Positions 5,388 through 7,803 of a DNA stretch of 7,803 nucleotides are shown one piece after another. Source of the stretch: Candidatus Zixiibacteriota bacterium. Its GTDB lineage: Bacteria > Zixibacteria > MSB-5A5 > GN15 > FEB-12. Position 1 is the first letter of the stretch, and every line of letters starts with the position of its first letter. The stretch spans positions 1-7,803 of the forward strand of contig JAOZPL010000090.1 in assembly GCA_029932795.1 (NCBI GenBank), given 5' to 3'. The translations under genes and the position numbers were made by a program. The notes under the pieces are model-generated. The model ran no database searches and was not told the origin of the DNA. It saw only the letters and a list, made by a program, of their open reading frames with translations.

Positions 5388-7803
5388 TTAAAATCTTAAC
5401 TCAAACCCGCTTCTGATCGTCCGAGGTGGTGAATAGTGTTGCGGATCATGGTCATATAGCCGGTTGGCCTCGTCGATCTCGTCCTGACTGAGCTCCAGTC
5501 CAGCCTGATAACTGTTTGCATCATTATCCGGTAAACCGGTTCGATTATATACATCTATCACGTTCCGACGGTTGAAGAGGTTATCTACCTCGACAAAGAA
5601 GGTAAGACGGCGTTGACCGGCCAGCCGGAAATCCTTGTTGAAGCGCATGTCAACACTGTAGAGGGCGGGTAGCCGGTACTCGTTACGCTCGCCGAATCGG
5701 TTTCCGTTGACGTCCGTCTTCGTATATGGCAACCCGGAACCGTAATAACCTATCATTGTCAGACCCCAGGCACTGGGAAGCTTGAAACCAAGGAGACTTC
5801 CGCTCCAGTCATCCGGCACGTGGTAATCCAGTACCGCTGTAACGGTATGCCTCTGGTCAAAATCAAGCGGGTATTCGGTTACCGGCGGGATACTGTCGGA
5901 CGTGTTAAGATTGTAATATGGTTCAAGAGCGTTCGACCCGTTCCCGTTGGCAAGCATGTAACCGTAAGACACGGAACCACTGAGATATCCATCACCCTGC
6001 AGTTTCTCAATCGAGATATCAATCCCCTTTACCGAACCGTAGTCCTCATTGGTGAACTTGGTCACCGTAATCGTATTCACCTTGAATGAGCGAGTTGTTA
6101 CGAGGTCCTCTATGTCCTTGATGTAGGCGGTGATGTCAAACCGCAGGTCCTCTCCGACCAGGTGGTCAAGCCCAAGTTCGTAGGACGTTGTTTGCTCCGG
6201 TGCCAGGTCCGGATTGCCCAGCAACGGCAAACCGGATGAAATGTCACCCTCCGGATTGAAATACAGGTACTTGAAGCGAGGCATCTGGTAATAAACACCG
6301 TAGTTGAAGTGCATGACCGACTTTGTTGAAATCGGGAAAGACACTCCAAGACGCGGTGACCAGCGTGATTTGGACTCCGCTTCCCTGTATCTGGCCACGG
6401 TATCCTCGGGAGTGTAGTTGTAAGCGATGTCGGCGTCACGCCAGTCGTATCGTAGCCCGATATTGACGATAAAATCGGCATACTCGATCTTGTCCTGAAG
6501 GAAAGCGGACACGTATACCGGGTTGCTTGAGTACTTTTCGCTGTATGGTTTGGTATTGAAAAACTGCTTGAAATCCTTAAAAATGTCGTACCGACGATAC
6601 TCAAACCCAGCCTTGAACTGGTTGGCCTTGTCCACCTGCTTAACCAGACTGCCGTTGAAGGAATTGTATTTCGTTTCACGGTATGAATACGTTGGGTTAT
6701 AATCATCTCCCGAGGTGAATCCGAACAACTCATAGGGATCAGTATAATCCGGATCATTGCCGTAGTTCTCTTCATGAATGGTGCCGTTGTAGACACCGTC
6801 CTCATCTTCAGAATAGCCCGGCCAGTCGCGCCAGTACGTGTCCATGAGGTGACCCGGAGCCTTTAGTGTCCAGGTAGAGAAACGGTTGAAGCTCGCTGAC
6901 AGGATTGTCCGCTCGCTAAAGCTGTAACTACCGGACAGTCCGGCCAGATAAGCGCGTTTCTCAAACGACGACAGGCCGTCGAGGTTAAAATCATACGAAC
7001 GGCCGTTGACGTCCCGGTGCGTGTACAGGTCTCCCTTGGCATCGTGAACCGTCAGATTCGTTTTCAGCTTCAACCTGGGCGTCGGCTGCAGCGATAGCTT
7101 GGCGGCACCGGTATAATTGGTTGACCGGTCGTGCGGCAGGTAGGAATTGGTCTTCATGTATTCCCCCGCCGAGAAGAACGAGTACCGTTTGCCATCGGCG
7201 CCTGGAATGGGACCGGACAGATTGAAGCTGAGGGATCGATCGCCCACACGTTCGATGCCACCCCAGTCCGCACCGTGTACGTTATAAGGCTGGGTAAAAC
7301 CCTCGTAGACACGAACACGGCCGCGGTAGCGAGCCCCTCCCACAGGAGTGATAGCGTTGACGACACCGGAAAGCGCCTCCCCGTATTCTGCGCTGAAACC
7401 TCCCGAGGTCAGCGACAGCTCTTCAAGGGCAGTCGGCATGATGCGTATGCCGGATGTCGCGACAAACGGATCCTGCACCGAGAAACCATCATAGTAGTAT
7501 GAGATCTCTCCGGAACGACCGCCTCTGACGTGGAGTTCATCTTCACGATCTGTCACCACGCCGGGATAATTCGTCAGAATCGACTGAACGGTAATGATGT
7601 TCGGCAGATTCCGCAACCGGTCGGACGTGAAGATGACGCGCGACGCTGTCAAGTCTTTCTGAATTATCGGCTCCGATGCATAGACAACCATCGACTCGCC
7701 CAACTCGATGGCCATCTGCTGCAGTTCAAAATCGGCCGGTGTTGTCAGGTCAAGGAGTACTCTCACTGCTTTTCGTGTGACCCCCTTGAAGCCAACGTGC
7801 GAG
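5388..7803 (-). CDS. TonB-dependent outer-membrane receptor (CarboxypepD-regulatory-like/Oar-like), N-terminus beyond window
   Basis: The frame is open from the right edge (first full codon 7802-7800) to TAA at 5388, giving 804 visible residues and no start. The GTG at 7766 is an internal Val, because the reading continues upstream as SHVGFKGVTRKAVRV, the end of a carboxypeptidase-regulatory-like domain (fragment residues 1 to about 34). Next comes ESMVVYASE (36-44), placed and shaped like a Ton box. The plug domain spans about 45-155 and includes LHVRGGRSGEISYYYDGF and FSAEYGEALSGVVNAI. From about 155 to the end is a long beta-barrel with the usual landmarks GNPDLAPEQTTSYELGLDH (about 527-545) and LDFDQRHT (about 645-652), closing with the C-terminal Phe of SGFELRF. 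Receptors of this type import large or scarce substrates using energy from TonB-ExbBD; the ligand here cannot be deduced. It heads the visible operon, 9 bp before the next gene. The signal peptide, promoter and SD lie outside the window. Confidence 0.93.
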   Translation of the reverse strand, partial: SHVGFKGVTRKAVRVLLDLTTPADFELQQMAIELGESMVVYASEPIIQKDLTASRVIFTSDRLRNLPNIITVQSILTNYPGVVTDREDELHVRGGRSGEISYYYDGFSVQDPFVATSGIRIMPTALEELSLTSGGFSAEYGEALSGVVNAITPVGGARYRGRVRVYEGFTQPYNVHGADWGGIERVGDRSLSFNLSGPIPGADGKRYSFFSAGEYMKTNSYLPHDRSTNYTGAAKLSLQPTPRLKLKTNLTVHDAKGDLYTHRDVNGRSYDFNLDGLSSFEKRAYLAGLSGSYSFSERTILSASFNRFSTWTLKAPGHLMDTYWRDWPGYSEDEDGVYNGTIHEENYGNDPDYTDPYELFGFTSGDDYNPTYSYRETKYNSFNGSLVKQVDKANQFKAGFEYRRYDIFKDFKQFFNTKPYSEKYSSNPVYVSAFLQDKIEYADFIVNIGLRYDWRDADIAYNYTPEDTVARYREAESKSRWSPRLGVSFPISTKSVMHFNYGVYYQMPRFKYLYFNPEGDISSGLPLLGNPDLAPEQTTSYELGLDHLVGEDLRFDITAYIKDIEDLVTTRSFKVNTITVTKFTNEDYGSVKGIDISIEKLQGDGYLSGSVSYGYMLANGNGSNALEPYYNLNTSDSIPPVTEYPLDFDQRHTVTAVLDYHVPDDWSGSLLGFKLPSAWGLTMIGYYGSGLPYTKTDVNGNRFGERNEYRLPALYSVDMRFNKDFRLAGQRRLTFFVEVDNLFNRRNVIDVYNRTGLPDNDANSYQAGLELSQDEIDEANRLYDHDPQHYSPPRTIRSGFELRF

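Noticed and set aside
5387..5400. Inverted repeat GTTAA-AATC-TTAAC over the receptor stop codon
   Set aside because: The stem is only 5 bp and AT-rich, no T tract follows, and the next gene starts 9 bp later. It is too weak to be a terminator.
6110..6805. 231-codon open frame on the minus strand inside the TonB receptor in another frame
   Set aside because: The translation is Ser/Thr/Arg-rich and low in structure, while the receptor frame continues through it with barrel landmarks intact. There is no sign of a frameshift.
5388..7766. Taking GTG at 7766 as the receptor start
   Set aside because: No signal peptide follows it, no SD precedes it, and the in-frame sequence upstream continues a carboxypeptidase-regulatory-like domain to the window edge.

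Overview
The window holds four genes, all on the minus strand, and codes densely. The only non-coding gap longer than a ribosome-binding site is about 127 bp (1519-1645). Every protein looks exported and belongs to the cell envelope of a diderm bacterium. A TonB-dependent receptor with a carboxypeptidase-regulatory-like N-terminus, a secreted protein with a fibronectin-III segment and a FlgD-Ig/type IX-like C-terminal domain, and a PorV/PorQ-family barrel together point to the Fibrobacteres-Chlorobi-Bacteroidetes (FCB) superphylum. Base composition is close to balanced and SD motifs are purine-rich and clear. That suits a deep-branching or candidate phylum of the group (Zixibacteria, KSB1 or Marinimicrobia type) better than a typical AT-rich Bacteroidetes, but the lineage is an inference.

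Layout in the direction of transcription (right to left): (1) 7803-5388, a TonB-dependent outer-membrane receptor whose N-terminus lies beyond the right edge; (2) after 9 bp, 5378-2652, a 908-residue exported protein with a type IX-like C-terminal domain; (3) after 13 bp with a perfect AGGAGG SD, 2638-1646, a PorV/PorQ-family outer-membrane protein starting at GTG; (4) a strong intrinsic terminator at 1600-1626; (5) a candidate promoter at 1562-1590; (6) 1518-1, an exported metallopeptidase-like protein with HExxH, which runs off the left edge without a stop.

Genes 1-3 form one operon by spacing, SD placement and the shared terminator. The likely common theme is the outer membrane: a TonB-powered importer, a surface or secreted partner carrying a sorting-type domain, and a PorV-like protein of the kind that acts with type IX secretion. 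The imported substrate cannot be read from the sequence. The peptidase gene is a separate transcription unit.

No tRNA, rRNA, CRISPR array, insertion sequence, attachment site or origin was recognised. The window looks like ordinary, well-organised envelope-gene content for this group. No clearly new system was found; the best leads are the receptor/secreted-protein/PorV operon and the multidomain peptidase.
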